Shown here piece after piece: positions 38,648 to 47,905 of a stretch of DNA of 64,000 nucleotides; the first letter of the stretch is position 1, and every line of letters begins with the position of its first letter. The notes below the pieces were generated by a model that did not search any database, was not told the DNA's origin, and was given only the letters and a program-made list of their open reading frames with translations. The translations under genes and the position numbers were made by a program. Origin of the DNA: Cyanobacterium sp. Dongsha4 (lineage in GTDB: Bacteria > Cyanobacteriota > Cyanobacteriia > Cyanobacteriales > Cyanobacteriaceae); contig NZ_CP084098.1 in the NCBI RefSeq assembly GCF_036345015.1, forward strand, positions 1,625,326-1,689,325, written 5' to 3'.

Positions 38648-40360
38648 ATGAAAGGTTTTAATTTCGTTGTTTTTCGTAAGTTTTGGGCGATCGCAAAATT
38701 ATATTGGCTAGGTTCAGAAAAAAAAGGAGCTTTAACACTACTATTTATTTTAGGAGTGTTACTTATAGCTTATACTCAACTGAGTGTTTTACTAAACGAA
38801 TCTCAAGGAGGATTAATTTCTACCCTAGCGGCAAAAGATGAAACCGCTTTTTGGCAAACTGTGGGGAAATTTCTCTTAATTTTAATTATTTATGTTCCCT
38901 TATTTGCTGGTTTTTCTTATACTCAAAGTAAATTGGGTTTATATTGGCGTAGATGGTTAACAAATAATTTTTTGAATAAATATTTTCAGCAAAGACATTT
39001 TTATCAATTAGCCGTTAGAAATAAAGAAATTGATAATCCTGATCAAAGAATTTCTGAAGATATTAGAAGTTTTACTCAAGATTCTTTACTGTTTTTATTA
39101 GTAGTTGTTCAATCAATTTTACAAGTAATTGCCTTTAGTGCCGTTTTGTGGTCTATCTCTCAAAAATTAGTAATTTTTCTATTATTTTATGCGATCGCAG
39201 GTACTTTAATTACTACAGGAGTTTTTGGGAAAAAATTAGTAAATCTTAACTTTGCTCAACTACAAAAAGAAGCAAATTTTCGTTTTGGCTTAGTAAGAGT
39301 GAGAGAAAATGCGGAATCTATTGCTTTTTATCGAGGAGAAAACCAAGAGCAAAATAATTTAAGTAATCTCTTTACAGACTTATTTAATAATTTTAATAGC
39401 CTTATTGTTTGGCAAGAATTATATCTCGGTTTATTTGTCAATACCTTTGAATTTTTACCCTATGTTATTCCAGCGATTGTCGTTGCACCTAGTGTTTTAT
39501 CTGGCAATTTAGAAGTAGGGAAAGTAAGTGAAGCAACAGGAGCATTTGCACGAGTATTTTTCTCATTAAATATTATTGTTAGTCGTTTTCAATCTTTGAC
39601 TAATTTTGCGGCAGGAATTGATCGTTTATCAGGATTAGATGAATTTTTATCTATTCCTAAAAAAGAACAATTATTAAGCAAATCATCTTCAACAAAAAGA
39701 ATTATTGACACCATTGAAAATGATAATTTAGAAATAAAAAACTTAACTTTACAAACTCCTAATTATCACAATACTTTGATGGAAAACATTAGTTTTCAGC
39801 TATCCAATGGTCAAGGATTATTGATTATGGGGGCGAGTGGTTGCGGTAAAAGCTCACTCCTAAGAGCGATCGCAGGTTTATGGAACTCAGGCACAGGAGC
39901 GATTATACGCCCAGAGTTAAACAAAATTCTCTTTCTTCCCCAACGTCCTTACATGATTATTGGCACACTAAAACAACAATTAATATATCCCGCCACCAAT
40001 CTTGATATTTCCGAAGAAGAATTACAAAGAGTTCTCGAATTAGTTAATTTAAAAGACTTAGCTGAAAAATTTGGCGGTTTTGAAGTAGAAAAAGACTGGG
40101 GGGAAGTTTTGTCCCTCGGAGAGCAACAGAGAGTTGCCTTTGCCCGAATTTTGGTCAACAAACCCCAATATGCCATTTTAGATGAAGCCACGAGTGCTTT
40201 AGACACCAATAATGAAACATTTTTATATCAACACCTCCTTGATACTCACACCACTTTTGTTAGCGTTGGGCATCGAGATAGTTTAAAGCAGTATCATCAA
40301 CTTTTACTGAAAATTTCCGAGGATAAATCATGGTGTTTAGAAACCATCCAATTAACTTAA
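38648..40360 (+). CDS. ABC exporter/importer of the SbmA/BacA-related ABCD type
   Basis: The 570-residue fused protein has an ABC_membrane_2 domain (about 25-350, with EDIRSFTQDSLLFL and LAVRNKEIDNPDQRI) and a C-terminal ATPase with Walker A GASGCGKSS, signature LSLGEQQRVAFARI and Walker B YAILDEATSAL. The family includes YddA and the vitamin B12/peptide transporter Rv1819c. The substrate is unknown. I see no cobalamin riboswitch upstream, and the spacer holds only degenerate repeats. Confidence 0.88.
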   Translation: MKGFNFVVFRKFWAIAKLYWLGSEKKGALTLLFILGVLLIAYTQLSVLLNESQGGLISTLAAKDETAFWQTVGKFLLILIIYVPLFAGFSYTQSKLGLYWRRWLTNNFLNKYFQQRHFYQLAVRNKEIDNPDQRISEDIRSFTQDSLLFLLVVVQSILQVIAFSAVLWSISQKLVIFLLFYAIAGTLITTGVFGKKLVNLNFAQLQKEANFRFGLVRVRENAESIAFYRGENQEQNNLSNLFTDLFNNFNSLIVWQELYLGLFVNTFEFLPYVIPAIVVAPSVLSGNLEVGKVSEATGAFARVFFSLNIIVSRFQSLTNFAAGIDRLSGLDEFLSIPKKEQLLSKSSSTKRIIDTIENDNLEIKNLTLQTPNYHNTLMENISFQLSNGQGLLIMGASGCGKSSLLRAIAGLWNSGTGAIIRPELNKILFLPQRPYMIIGTLKQQLIYPATNLDISEEELQRVLELVNLKDLAEKFGGFEVEKDWGEVLSLGEQQRVAFARILVNKPQYAILDEATSALDTNNETFLYQHLLDTHTTFVSVGHRDSLKQYHQLLLKISEDKSWCLETIQLT

Positions 40361-40449
40361 CTTGAGTTAAGGATTAGAAGTTTTTAATTATTAACTATTA
40401 ACCCTAATAGCTTTGCCCCTTGCCCTTTGCCCTTATACCTATTTATTCC

Positions 40450-41136
40450 TTATTTTTCCAAAGCAAAATTAATCAATACTTCACCAACATAAGCAGTATT
40501 TGGTAACTCTAAAATTGTTTTGACAATATCGGCAATATCTTCGGGTTGAGTAATAGTTTCTGAATCTAATTTGACTCCTTTTGCCATATCTGTATTAACA
40601 AAACTAGGACAAATTGCCGTTACCCTAATACCATCTTCCCAACCTGCATTACGCATACTTTGACTTAGTGCCAAAAATGCAAATTTACTCATAGAATAAC
40701 CTGCTAATGTACCTTTAACTCTTTTGCCCGACATGGAAACAAGATTAATAATTCTACCTTTCCCCGATTGCTTGAGATAAGGAAAAGCCTCTCTAGTTAA
40801 TCGCCAAGGAGCTTTCAAATTCACTTCAAAGAGGCGATCGAGTCCTTCTTCATTATCATCCTCAAATTGTATTCTCTCTAAAATACCAGCACAATTAATC
40901 AGCCCATCCAACCTGCCAAATTTATCGATAGTCGTTTTTACCCAATCAATGGGAGATTGTTTATCTTTTGCTTCATAGGGTTGAATTAAAACTCGCTCAT
41001 GATTAGCAAATACCGTGTTTTGAAAATACTTTGGCTCTCTCACCCCTAAACTAAGGTAATAATCATCTTGTAATAGTTTTTCCGCAATACTTCTACCGAT
41101 ACCACGACTTGCACCACTAATTAAAATAACTTTCAT
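40450..41136 (-). CDS. Short-chain dehydrogenase/reductase
   Basis: The 228-residue classical SDR has the cofactor motif GASRGIGRS (8-16), NCAG (81-84) and the catalytic triad Ser134, Tyr147 and Lys151 (YSMSK). It is probably NADPH-dependent. The substrate cannot be told. It has no operon partner. Confidence 0.88.
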   Translation of the reverse strand: MKVILISGASRGIGRSIAEKLLQDDYYLSLGVREPKYFQNTVFANHERVLIQPYEAKDKQSPIDWVKTTIDKFGRLDGLINCAGILERIQFEDDNEEGLDRLFEVNLKAPWRLTREAFPYLKQSGKGRIINLVSMSGKRVKGTLAGYSMSKFAFLALSQSMRNAGWEDGIRVTAICPSFVNTDMAKGVKLDSETITQPEDIADIVKTILELPNTAYVGEVLINFALEK

Positions 41137-41224
41137 ATCAAAAATAATTGACTTGAGTTCAAGATAAATTTTTCTGGTTTTACTAGGGAAAAGGAAAAAG
41201 GTAAACCTCTCTGTATCCTTATTC

Positions 41225-42682
41225 TTAATCGCTACACTGACAAGTAAAAGAATGGTCAGGATTAAATTTAACCACCACTAAAGTTATATCGTCACTATTA
41301 CGATTACCCACCCCAATAAAATTCTCGATAGTTTTTAAGATGTAATTTAAAATTTCCTCCGCAGTATTGTAGTTTTCACAACCATAACGAAAACACTTAA
41401 TCAAGTTTTCCTCTTCAAATCTCTGATTATTTTGATTAACTGCATCTGTTAAACCATCGGTATAATACAAAATAGTATCATTAGGTTGTAACTGTAAACA
41501 ATCATCTTGATAATGAGAATTAGGCTCTAATCCTATAAGCATACCTTCCGTATCCAAAGGAATTAGATTACTCTTACCTTCTCTCCATAATAAGGGAGGA
41601 TTATGAGCGGCATTGGCATAGCGTAAAAGATGAGTTTGAGGATCATATTCAGAATAAAATAGTGTAACAAAGCGATGGGAATTTTCTAAATCAGGATACA
41701 TTACCCTATTCAAATGCTCTAGCACCCTTGAAGGAGAATGACGGTTTAAAACCTCTGCCCTTAACATTCCCCTTGTCATAGTCATAATTAATCCTGCGGG
41801 TACACCTTTACCCATCACATCCCCAATAACGATACTCCAAGGCTCACAAGGAGCATTCTTGTTAATAGCATTATTTTCATCCCATTGATCATAATTAACG
41901 GGGATAAAATCGTAGTAATCTCCCCCCACACGGTTGGCTGTTTGACACTTGGCCGCTACCTCTAACCCTTTAATCGTGGGACATTTCCTTGGCAGTAATC
42001 TAAGTTGAATTTCTGAGGCAATTTCTAATTCTCGATCTTGTCTTTCTTTTGATCTTAATTCTACGGTTAATTCATGATTTGCGATCGCAACTGCGGTTTG
42101 ATCTGCTACTAACTGGGCTAACTTACGCCGAGTTTGAGTCCATACATATTCTGAATCTTGACTAAAAACATAAAAACGTCCTCTTTCCACATTTTTGACA
42201 ATAATAGGAGTGCTAAAAATAGGAAATAGAGGAGAAAATCTTGATTGTACCTGAGACTCCACAAAACTAGAAAAACACTCCATTTCAGGGCATAAACTGG
42301 GGTCATGTTGACAAGTTTGAGAATAAGTATTTATTTCCTGCACCAACTCTTGAAAAGAAAAAGTAATCTCCTCCCGCCAATGATTATTATGACAGTATAT
42401 TTGCTCTAAACTAATTTCCTGCTGACGATAGAGTATCAAAGCACCACCATCCGCATCTGTCACTCTAGCAACCATTAAAGGGGTTAACTCTAAAAATTGA
42501 TTGAGATTATTAAAGCTACGTAAGGCAAAACTTAATGAACTTAAAAGATTTTGTATCTTGTTTTGTTCTCTTTGTAAACTTGCCACTAACTCTTTTAACG
42601 CAACCACAGGAGTATATTTCCCATTTGAGTACAGATTATTATTAGTTTCTGAACGCAGATAATTTTGATTAAAAATAGACAC
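41225..42682 (-). CDS. GAF-SpoIIE (PP2C-type) serine phosphatase
   Basis: The 485-residue protein has an N-terminal coiled region, a GAF domain (about 45-205) and a C-terminal RsbU/SpoIIE-type phosphatase. Metal-binding motifs are visible: GGDYYDFIPV, IGDVMGKGVPAGLIMTMTRG, YYTDGLTDAVN and SDDITLVVV. Such enzymes dephosphorylate anti-sigma-factor antagonists. No antagonist or anti-sigma gene is next to it. The short CQC near the end is unusual but not diagnostic. Confidence 0.88.
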   Translation of the reverse strand: MSIFNQNYLRSETNNNLYSNGKYTPVVALKELVASLQREQNKIQNLLSSLSFALRSFNNLNQFLELTPLMVARVTDADGGALILYRQQEISLEQIYCHNNHWREEITFSFQELVQEINTYSQTCQHDPSLCPEMECFSSFVESQVQSRFSPLFPIFSTPIIVKNVERGRFYVFSQDSEYVWTQTRRKLAQLVADQTAVAIANHELTVELRSKERQDRELEIASEIQLRLLPRKCPTIKGLEVAAKCQTANRVGGDYYDFIPVNYDQWDENNAINKNAPCEPWSIVIGDVMGKGVPAGLIMTMTRGMLRAEVLNRHSPSRVLEHLNRVMYPDLENSHRFVTLFYSEYDPQTHLLRYANAAHNPPLLWREGKSNLIPLDTEGMLIGLEPNSHYQDDCLQLQPNDTILYYTDGLTDAVNQNNQRFEEENLIKCFRYGCENYNTAEEILNYILKTIENFIGVGNRNSDDITLVVVKFNPDHSFTCQCSD

Positions 42683-43080
42683 AGGATTTGATTAATTAAG
42701 CCTTAGATAAATCACAGCTAGAAATGAGTCAAAAAGAAGAAAGGACAAAGGGCAAAGGTCATTTTGAAAGTAGCCTTAAACCACTATCAAGATTAATAAT
42801 GCCTTACAAGGCTAGACTTGAAACCCTTGACCTTTTATTTTATGAATTAAAGGTAATTTTACTTTACCATTATGATGAAGAAAGTATAGAAATCTCTTTC
42901 TCAAATGTCAACTATAAATTAATTCTTTTCCGAGCAAGGATTGGGATTAGAGACTAGAACTAAGTATATTTATCAAAAAAGTTGATTAAGAAAAAAACTA
43001 AAAATTATTCTTTTTTATCAATTCTAAATCTTAAGTTTATTGTTATTCATAAAATTTGTTAAAATTCAAAAAAATCTAAT
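42683..43080. other. Divergent intergenic region
   Basis: This 398-bp spacer lies between the phosphatase and decarboxylase genes, which point away from each other. It holds a GGACAAAGGGCAAAGG repeat at 42746-42761, a short palindrome (gccttacaaggc) near 42802 and an AT-rich 3' half. A 77-codon frame (42724-42957) starts inside the repeat and is not convincing. Confidence 0.55.
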
Positions 43081-44535
43081 ATGTCTTTCCCTCAAAAAAA
43101 AACTCCTCTTTTAACCCAACTAAGTAAATTAGCTTTTAAACAAGAAGCGCCATTTTACGCTCCCGGACATAAAAAGGGTAAAGGTATTAACTCACAGTTT
43201 AAAGCATTATTAGGAGAAAACGTATTTAAAGCAGATTTACCAGAATTACCAGAATTAGATAATTTATTCAATCCAGAAGGAGTTATAAAAGAAGCTCAAG
43301 ACTTAGCTAGTCAGGCTTTTGGGGCAGGACATACTTGGTTTTTAGCCAATGGTTCGACATCGGGAATAATTGCCTCCATTTTGGCGACTTGTTCCGAGGG
43401 GGATAAAATAATTTTGCCTCGTAATGTTCACCAATCAGCTATTTTTGGTTTAATCTTGTCTGGTGCAGAACCTATTTTTATTAATCCTGAGTACGATCGA
43501 GATTTTGATTTATTTTATAATATCTCTACCACACAAATAATTAAAGCCTTAGACAACAATTCCAGAGTCAAAGCGGTACTTTTAGTTTCTCCCACTTATC
43601 ACGGCATCTGTGCAAATTTGAAAGAAATAGCCCGTTGTTTGCATAACCATAACATTCCTTTGATTGTTGATGAAGCTCATGGCGGACATTTTCATTTTCA
43701 TTCAGATTTACCCATATCAGCAATAGAAGCAGGGGCAGATGTGGTTATTCAGTCAACCCATAAAGTTTTAGGAGCAATGACTCAGGCTTCTATGTTGCAT
43801 TTACAAGGTAGTCTAGTTTCCTCTGACAAAATTAGTCGGGCTCTACAAATGGTTCAATCTTCTAGCCCTAATTATCTACTATTAGCTTCTTTGGACTCAG
43901 CACGACAACAAATGGCAACAGAGGGAGAATATTTATTAAAAAATACTTTAGACTTAGCTTTAATGGCGAGAGAAAAGCTGAGTAAATTAGATTATTTATC
44001 GGTATTAAATTTTGAACAAAAAAAAGATAGTTTTAATAATTTAGATTTGACAAGATTGACAATAAATATTTCTAAATTGGGTTTAACTGGATATGAAGCC
44101 GATGAAATCCTCAATACTGAATTAGAAGTTACTTGCGAGTTACCATCACTAAAAACTTTAACTTTTATTATTTCCATTGGGAATAATCTTGATGATATAA
44201 ACAAATTAATTGAGGGTTTAACCAAAATAGAAAAATACCGCAAAAAAATAAACCAAAATGATATTTTGATCACAAATTTCCCTACTCCAAAACTAAAAAT
44301 AACTCCCCGTCAGGCATTTTATGCAGAGACAATCACTTTAAAGCAAAGTCAAGCTATTAACCATATTAGTGGGGAAACAATTTGTCCTTATCCCCCCGGT
44401 ATTCCCGTCATTATGGCAGGAGAATTAATTACCCAAGATGCGATCGTATCTCTTCAAAATATTATTAATCATGGTGGTACAATTACAGGAGCTAGTGATT
44501 CGAGCTTACAAACACTAAAAGTAGTTAATTCTTAA
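43081..44535 (+). CDS. Orn/Lys/Arg decarboxylase family protein
   Basis: The 484-residue PLP enzyme has fold type I. PLP lysine is Lys228 in STHKVLGAMTQ, and the cofactor-binding DEAHGGH is at 197-203. The early motif FYAPGHKKGKG and the C-terminal PYPPGIPVIMAGE are typical of the short (about 480-residue) decarboxylases that lack the E. coli wing domain. It probably makes a polyamine precursor (cadaverine, agmatine or putrescine); the substrate is not decided by sequence. Confidence 0.88.
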   Translation: MSFPQKKTPLLTQLSKLAFKQEAPFYAPGHKKGKGINSQFKALLGENVFKADLPELPELDNLFNPEGVIKEAQDLASQAFGAGHTWFLANGSTSGIIASILATCSEGDKIILPRNVHQSAIFGLILSGAEPIFINPEYDRDFDLFYNISTTQIIKALDNNSRVKAVLLVSPTYHGICANLKEIARCLHNHNIPLIVDEAHGGHFHFHSDLPISAIEAGADVVIQSTHKVLGAMTQASMLHLQGSLVSSDKISRALQMVQSSSPNYLLLASLDSARQQMATEGEYLLKNTLDLALMAREKLSKLDYLSVLNFEQKKDSFNNLDLTRLTINISKLGLTGYEADEILNTELEVTCELPSLKTLTFIISIGNNLDDINKLIEGLTKIEKYRKKINQNDILITNFPTPKLKITPRQAFYAETITLKQSQAINHISGETICPYPPGIPVIMAGELITQDAIVSLQNIINHGGTITGASDSSLQTLKVVNS

Positions 44536-44569
44536 TTTTTTCTTTGCCCTTTCTTGATTCTTGATGAAA

Positions 44570-46108
44570 TTACCACCATCTTCTCTTACCATCAGGAAAA
44601 ATAGTACGCCAACTGGTTTTTGCCATTTTTAACTGCTCATCATCCACTTTTGCCCCTTTCAAATTAGCCCCTGCTAAATTACAATCTTTCAACAACGCAC
44701 TGGTTAAATTTGCCGCCGTCAAATTAGCACCCTGTAAATCCGCATTTTTCAAATTAGCCTTATATAACTCCGCTCGTCTTAAATCAGCTTCTTTTAAGTT
44801 GGCTTGGGCTAAATTGGCATTATAAAAATTAGTGCGATAAAGATTTGCTTTTTGTAAATTCACTCCAATTAGTTTACTTTGAGAAAAACTAGCCCCCGCT
44901 AATTTAAAGCCCTCCAAATCAAATCCATTTAAACTCTGTTGACTGAAATTGCGATCGCCCTGACGATAATATTCCTTAATAGCATCAGGAGTTAGTTGTG
45001 CTTTCGGTTGAGTGGGAGGAATAGCACTTACATTAACCTTTGCTTTTGCTGGTGTATTACCTCCAGACTGTTGTAACTTTTCTCGGCGTTTTCTGATGGC
45101 ATCAGCAAGATTTTGAGAGGTAGAATTAGTAACAGTCATATCCTCATCATCTTCACTGCTTACCTCTTTGCTAACACTTAAATTGACCATACTACCCGCC
45201 AATTCCTCTTCATAGGGAACTAGCTCTAAAGCCTTAATAACATCATCTGCTGAACTGTAACGCTTACGCACGTCCAACTCCAACATTTTATTTAACACCT
45301 TAGCAAAATTGGAACTAACGGCTGTGTATTTTTCCCATGCCAACTCCCCCGTCACATTGTCGCATAAATCTTTGGGGGCTTTTCCTGTCAACAAAAAGAT
45401 ACAAGTTGCCCCTAAAGCGTAAATATCACTGGAATATACAGGACGCATCGCCAACTGTTCAGGAGGAGCGAATCCCATTGTACCGACAGATATTTTAGTA
45501 AAGGCACTTTCAGGATTTTGACTCATTAATTGAGTGTTAACCTGTTCTTTTACCGCCCCAAAATCAATTAAAAATAATTTATTTGTCTTTTTCTCTCGAA
45601 GGATATTCCCCGGTTTTATATCTCGATGAATTACTTTTTCTGAATGTATGTACTGCAATACAGGCAACATTTGGCGGAGGAATTTTTTTGCCGTAGTTTC
45701 GGGATATATCCCCCCTTTTTTGATTTCTCGTTCTAAATTTTTTCCTAAGACAAAATCTTGAATGAGATAAAATTGGTTATTCTCTTCAAAATAATCCAAC
45801 AGTTTCGGGATTTGAGGATGATTTAACTTTGCCAGTGTTTTTGCCTCTCGATTGAATAAATCTAAAGCTGTACGGTAGGATTCCGGATTTTCCTTAGAGA
45901 GTTCAAGTTGTTTAATGACGCAATAAATGTTTTTCCGTCCCATATCCACCGCTAGATAAGTCGTACCAAAACCGCCCCTGCCTATTTTTTTTATGGCAAC
46001 ATAACGTTTATTCAGGATTAAATTAGACTGACAACTACGACACTTTCTGGTTTTGGTATCGTTGACTGGATTTTCGCAATCGGGGTTGAGACAATAGATA
46101 ACGCTCAT
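44570..46108 (-). CDS. spkB: SpkB-like Ser/Thr kinase with pentapeptide repeats
   Basis: The 512-residue protein begins with a four-Cys knuckle (Cys6, 11, 23, 26). A kinase domain follows, with Lys66, HRD at 161-163 and DFG at 182-184. A Ser/Asp-rich linker runs about 300-385, then pentapeptide repeats (about 393-495, A(N/D)LxxANL pattern). This architecture matches SpkB of Synechocystis, implicated in oxidative-stress signalling. Cys-motif spacing here is C-x4-C-x11-C-x2-C. The catalytic residues are complete. Confidence 0.85.
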   Translation of the reverse strand: MSVIYCLNPDCENPVNDTKTRKCRSCQSNLILNKRYVAIKKIGRGGFGTTYLAVDMGRKNIYCVIKQLELSKENPESYRTALDLFNREAKTLAKLNHPQIPKLLDYFEENNQFYLIQDFVLGKNLEREIKKGGIYPETTAKKFLRQMLPVLQYIHSEKVIHRDIKPGNILREKKTNKLFLIDFGAVKEQVNTQLMSQNPESAFTKISVGTMGFAPPEQLAMRPVYSSDIYALGATCIFLLTGKAPKDLCDNVTGELAWEKYTAVSSNFAKVLNKMLELDVRKRYSSADDVIKALELVPYEEELAGSMVNLSVSKEVSSEDDEDMTVTNSTSQNLADAIRKRREKLQQSGGNTPAKAKVNVSAIPPTQPKAQLTPDAIKEYYRQGDRNFSQQSLNGFDLEGFKLAGASFSQSKLIGVNLQKANLYRTNFYNANLAQANLKEADLRRAELYKANLKNADLQGANLTAANLTSALLKDCNLAGANLKGAKVDDEQLKMAKTSWRTIFPDGKRRWW

Positions 46109-46348
46109 TCACACTGGTTTCTCTGCTGAGTTAATGGAAAAATATTCATCTCAAGATGTATTTTTAGTTTATCTTAATTTCTTCCCCCTCGAATAAATTT
46201 ACTTAAAAATCTTCCTCTTTTACTTGATTTTCTGTTTCTTAAATTTTTTGTTAAGTTTTTTTACTTTTTGTCAATTTTGTAGCAATTTATACAGAATTTT
46301 ATTATCATAGTGTATGTAAGCAATAAATCCTCATAAGGAGATAAGACT

Positions 46349-46549
46349 ATGAACACCAATCAAAAATCTCGTGCTTTAATGATGCGTCACGATAAAATGA
46401 TTAGAAATCGTCAACAATCTATGTTAGGTAGAGTTGCTGGTGAAATCGGCATGGATGTAAATAACACAGAATATTACGAAAATTTAAAATCTGCTCCTTT
46501 ATCCAATTTTGCTCGTAGCTACGATCGCAGTGGTAGCACTTTAAGTTAA
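46349..46549 (+). CDS. Small basic protein, unknown, probably well expressed
   Basis: The 66-residue protein is polar and Arg/Met/Asn-rich, with no signal, Cys or membrane segment (SRALMMRHDKMIRNRQQSM, then GEIGMDVNNTEYYENLKS). I do not recognise a family. It has its own apparent transcription unit: an AT-rich upstream region, a strong AAGGAG site 8 bp before ATG and an 11-bp terminator hairpin 48 bp after the stop. The combination suggests a genuine and abundant small protein. An RNA-binding role is possible from the charge but is speculation. Confidence 0.7.
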   Translation: MNTNQKSRALMMRHDKMIRNRQQSMLGRVAGEIGMDVNNTEYYENLKSAPLSNFARSYDRSGSTLS

Positions 46550-46891
46550 GATAATCTATGAATAAATAATGTTACAACTAAATATTAGTCTGTTTTGGGC
46601 GTTCTTTCTTTGAGAAGGAGCGCCTTTAGGTTATGTTCTAAAGTTGTGCATTTATTTAGCATTGTTTCAGTTAAGATAGGCTTCAGATCAAAGGTTGCAG
46701 GTTTCAGGTTAAATATTAAGTAAAGGTAAAGCAAAAAAGGCAAAAGCGAATAGAGTGAATAGTTGATAATTAATAGTTAATAAACCCGAACTCCTCATCT
46801 CGTTAACACCCCAAATTGTAAAAACTCCCAACTCAGGTAAAATTATGGTGTTGTTTAACGATAACTGGATGCAAAGGACGGAAAAATATAG
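46550..46891. other. Repeat-bearing spacer before the bestrophin gene
   Basis: After the terminator, the spacer holds GGTTGCAGGTTTCAGGTT (46693-46710), a purine-rich repeat (AGGTAAAGCAAAAAAGGCAA) and the words gaatagttgataatt and cccgaactcc of the composite family (46725-46795). No small gene is evident. Confidence 0.6.
46598..46628 (+). terminator. Rho-independent terminator of the 66-aa gene
   Basis: GGCGTTCTTTC (46598-46608), a TTTGA loop and GAAGGAGCGCC (46614-46624) form an 11-bp stem with two G-T pairs, followed by TTT. Confidence 0.7.
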
Positions 46892-47791
46892 ATGAAAATT
46901 AATACCCTCGTTATTATTAAACGAAAACCTTGGTTTAGGGAAGCATTTAGGGTTAAATATTCTGTTTTTCCAGATGTTTGGGAAAAGGCTCTTTTTTTTG
47001 CTGTTTTTTCCTTTGTTATTTGTTTACTGCACAGTGTTGGTTTTCCTGTTCAACAACCGATTCTAAGTAGTTTAATACCTACTATTGTCTTGGGTTTATT
47101 ATTAGTTTTTCGTACTAATTCTGCTAATGAACGTTTTTGGGAAGGGCGAAAATTGTGGGGCGGAATTGTTAATCATTTACGCAATTTAACTTGGCAAATA
47201 TGGGTTAATATTAAAGAGGAAACACCCGACGATCAAGAGCATAAAATTAATGCTTTAAATTTATTGACAGTATTTGCGATCGCAACTAAAAATCATTTAA
47301 GATCAGAGGGAATCAGTGAAGAAATGCGCCCTTTGTTATCTGCTTACTATTATCATCACTTACAAACAAGTCAACATTTACCGCTACAAATTGCCGCTTA
47401 TTTGGGAGAATATTTACAGCAAGAATATCAAAAAAAACATCTAAATGAATATCAATTAACTAATATGCAACAATTGATTAATCAACTTATGGATATGGTG
47501 GGCGGATGTGAAAGAATTTTAAAAACTCCTATCCCCAATTCCTATAGTATTCACTTAAAACAATTACTTTTAATTTATTGTTTAGTATTACCATTTCAGT
47601 TAGTAGATCAAATTGAGTGGTGGACTATTCCTTTTGTTTCCATTGTTAGTTATATTGTTTATGGTATAGAAGCGATCGCTCTTGAAATTGAAAATCCTTT
47701 TGGTAGAGATAGAAACGACTTACCATTAGACCAAATTTGTCAGGCAATTAACCAAAATATTCAGGATTTTATACTTAATCAAAAACGTTAA
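46892..47791 (+). CDS. Bestrophin-family anion channel
   Basis: The 299-residue protein has four hydrophobic segments and the bestrophin/UPF0187 hallmarks (VFRTNSANERFWEGRKLWGG, LPFQLVDQIEWWTIPFVSIV, EIENPFGRDRNDLPLDQIC). Cyanobacterial and chloroplast homologues (VCCN1 type) are chloride channels in thylakoids that tune proton motive force. Location in the thylakoid membrane is inferred from family. Confidence 0.85.
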   Translation: MKINTLVIIKRKPWFREAFRVKYSVFPDVWEKALFFAVFSFVICLLHSVGFPVQQPILSSLIPTIVLGLLLVFRTNSANERFWEGRKLWGGIVNHLRNLTWQIWVNIKEETPDDQEHKINALNLLTVFAIATKNHLRSEGISEEMRPLLSAYYYHHLQTSQHLPLQIAAYLGEYLQQEYQKKHLNEYQLTNMQQLINQLMDMVGGCERILKTPIPNSYSIHLKQLLLIYCLVLPFQLVDQIEWWTIPFVSIVSYIVYGIEAIALEIENPFGRDRNDLPLDQICQAINQNIQDFILNQKR

Positions 47792-47905
47792 AAATTAATG
47801 TTAATTATCTTTTCCAGAGGTGTTAAATTTTGACCGACTCTACAATTATTAATTATGATGAGATAAAACCAAGAATCACTATATATCAATCTTCAATCAT
47901 TTAAA

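Noticed and set aside
42795-42830. Palindrome gccttacaaggc followed by tagacttgaaac, reminiscent of a CRISPR repeat
   Set aside because: Only one copy is present, with no spacers or second repeat.
42724-42957. 77-codon frame starting near a GGACAAAGGGCAAAGG repeat
   Set aside because: The start lies in spacer-repeat DNA, there is no ribosome site, and the sequence resembles no protein family.
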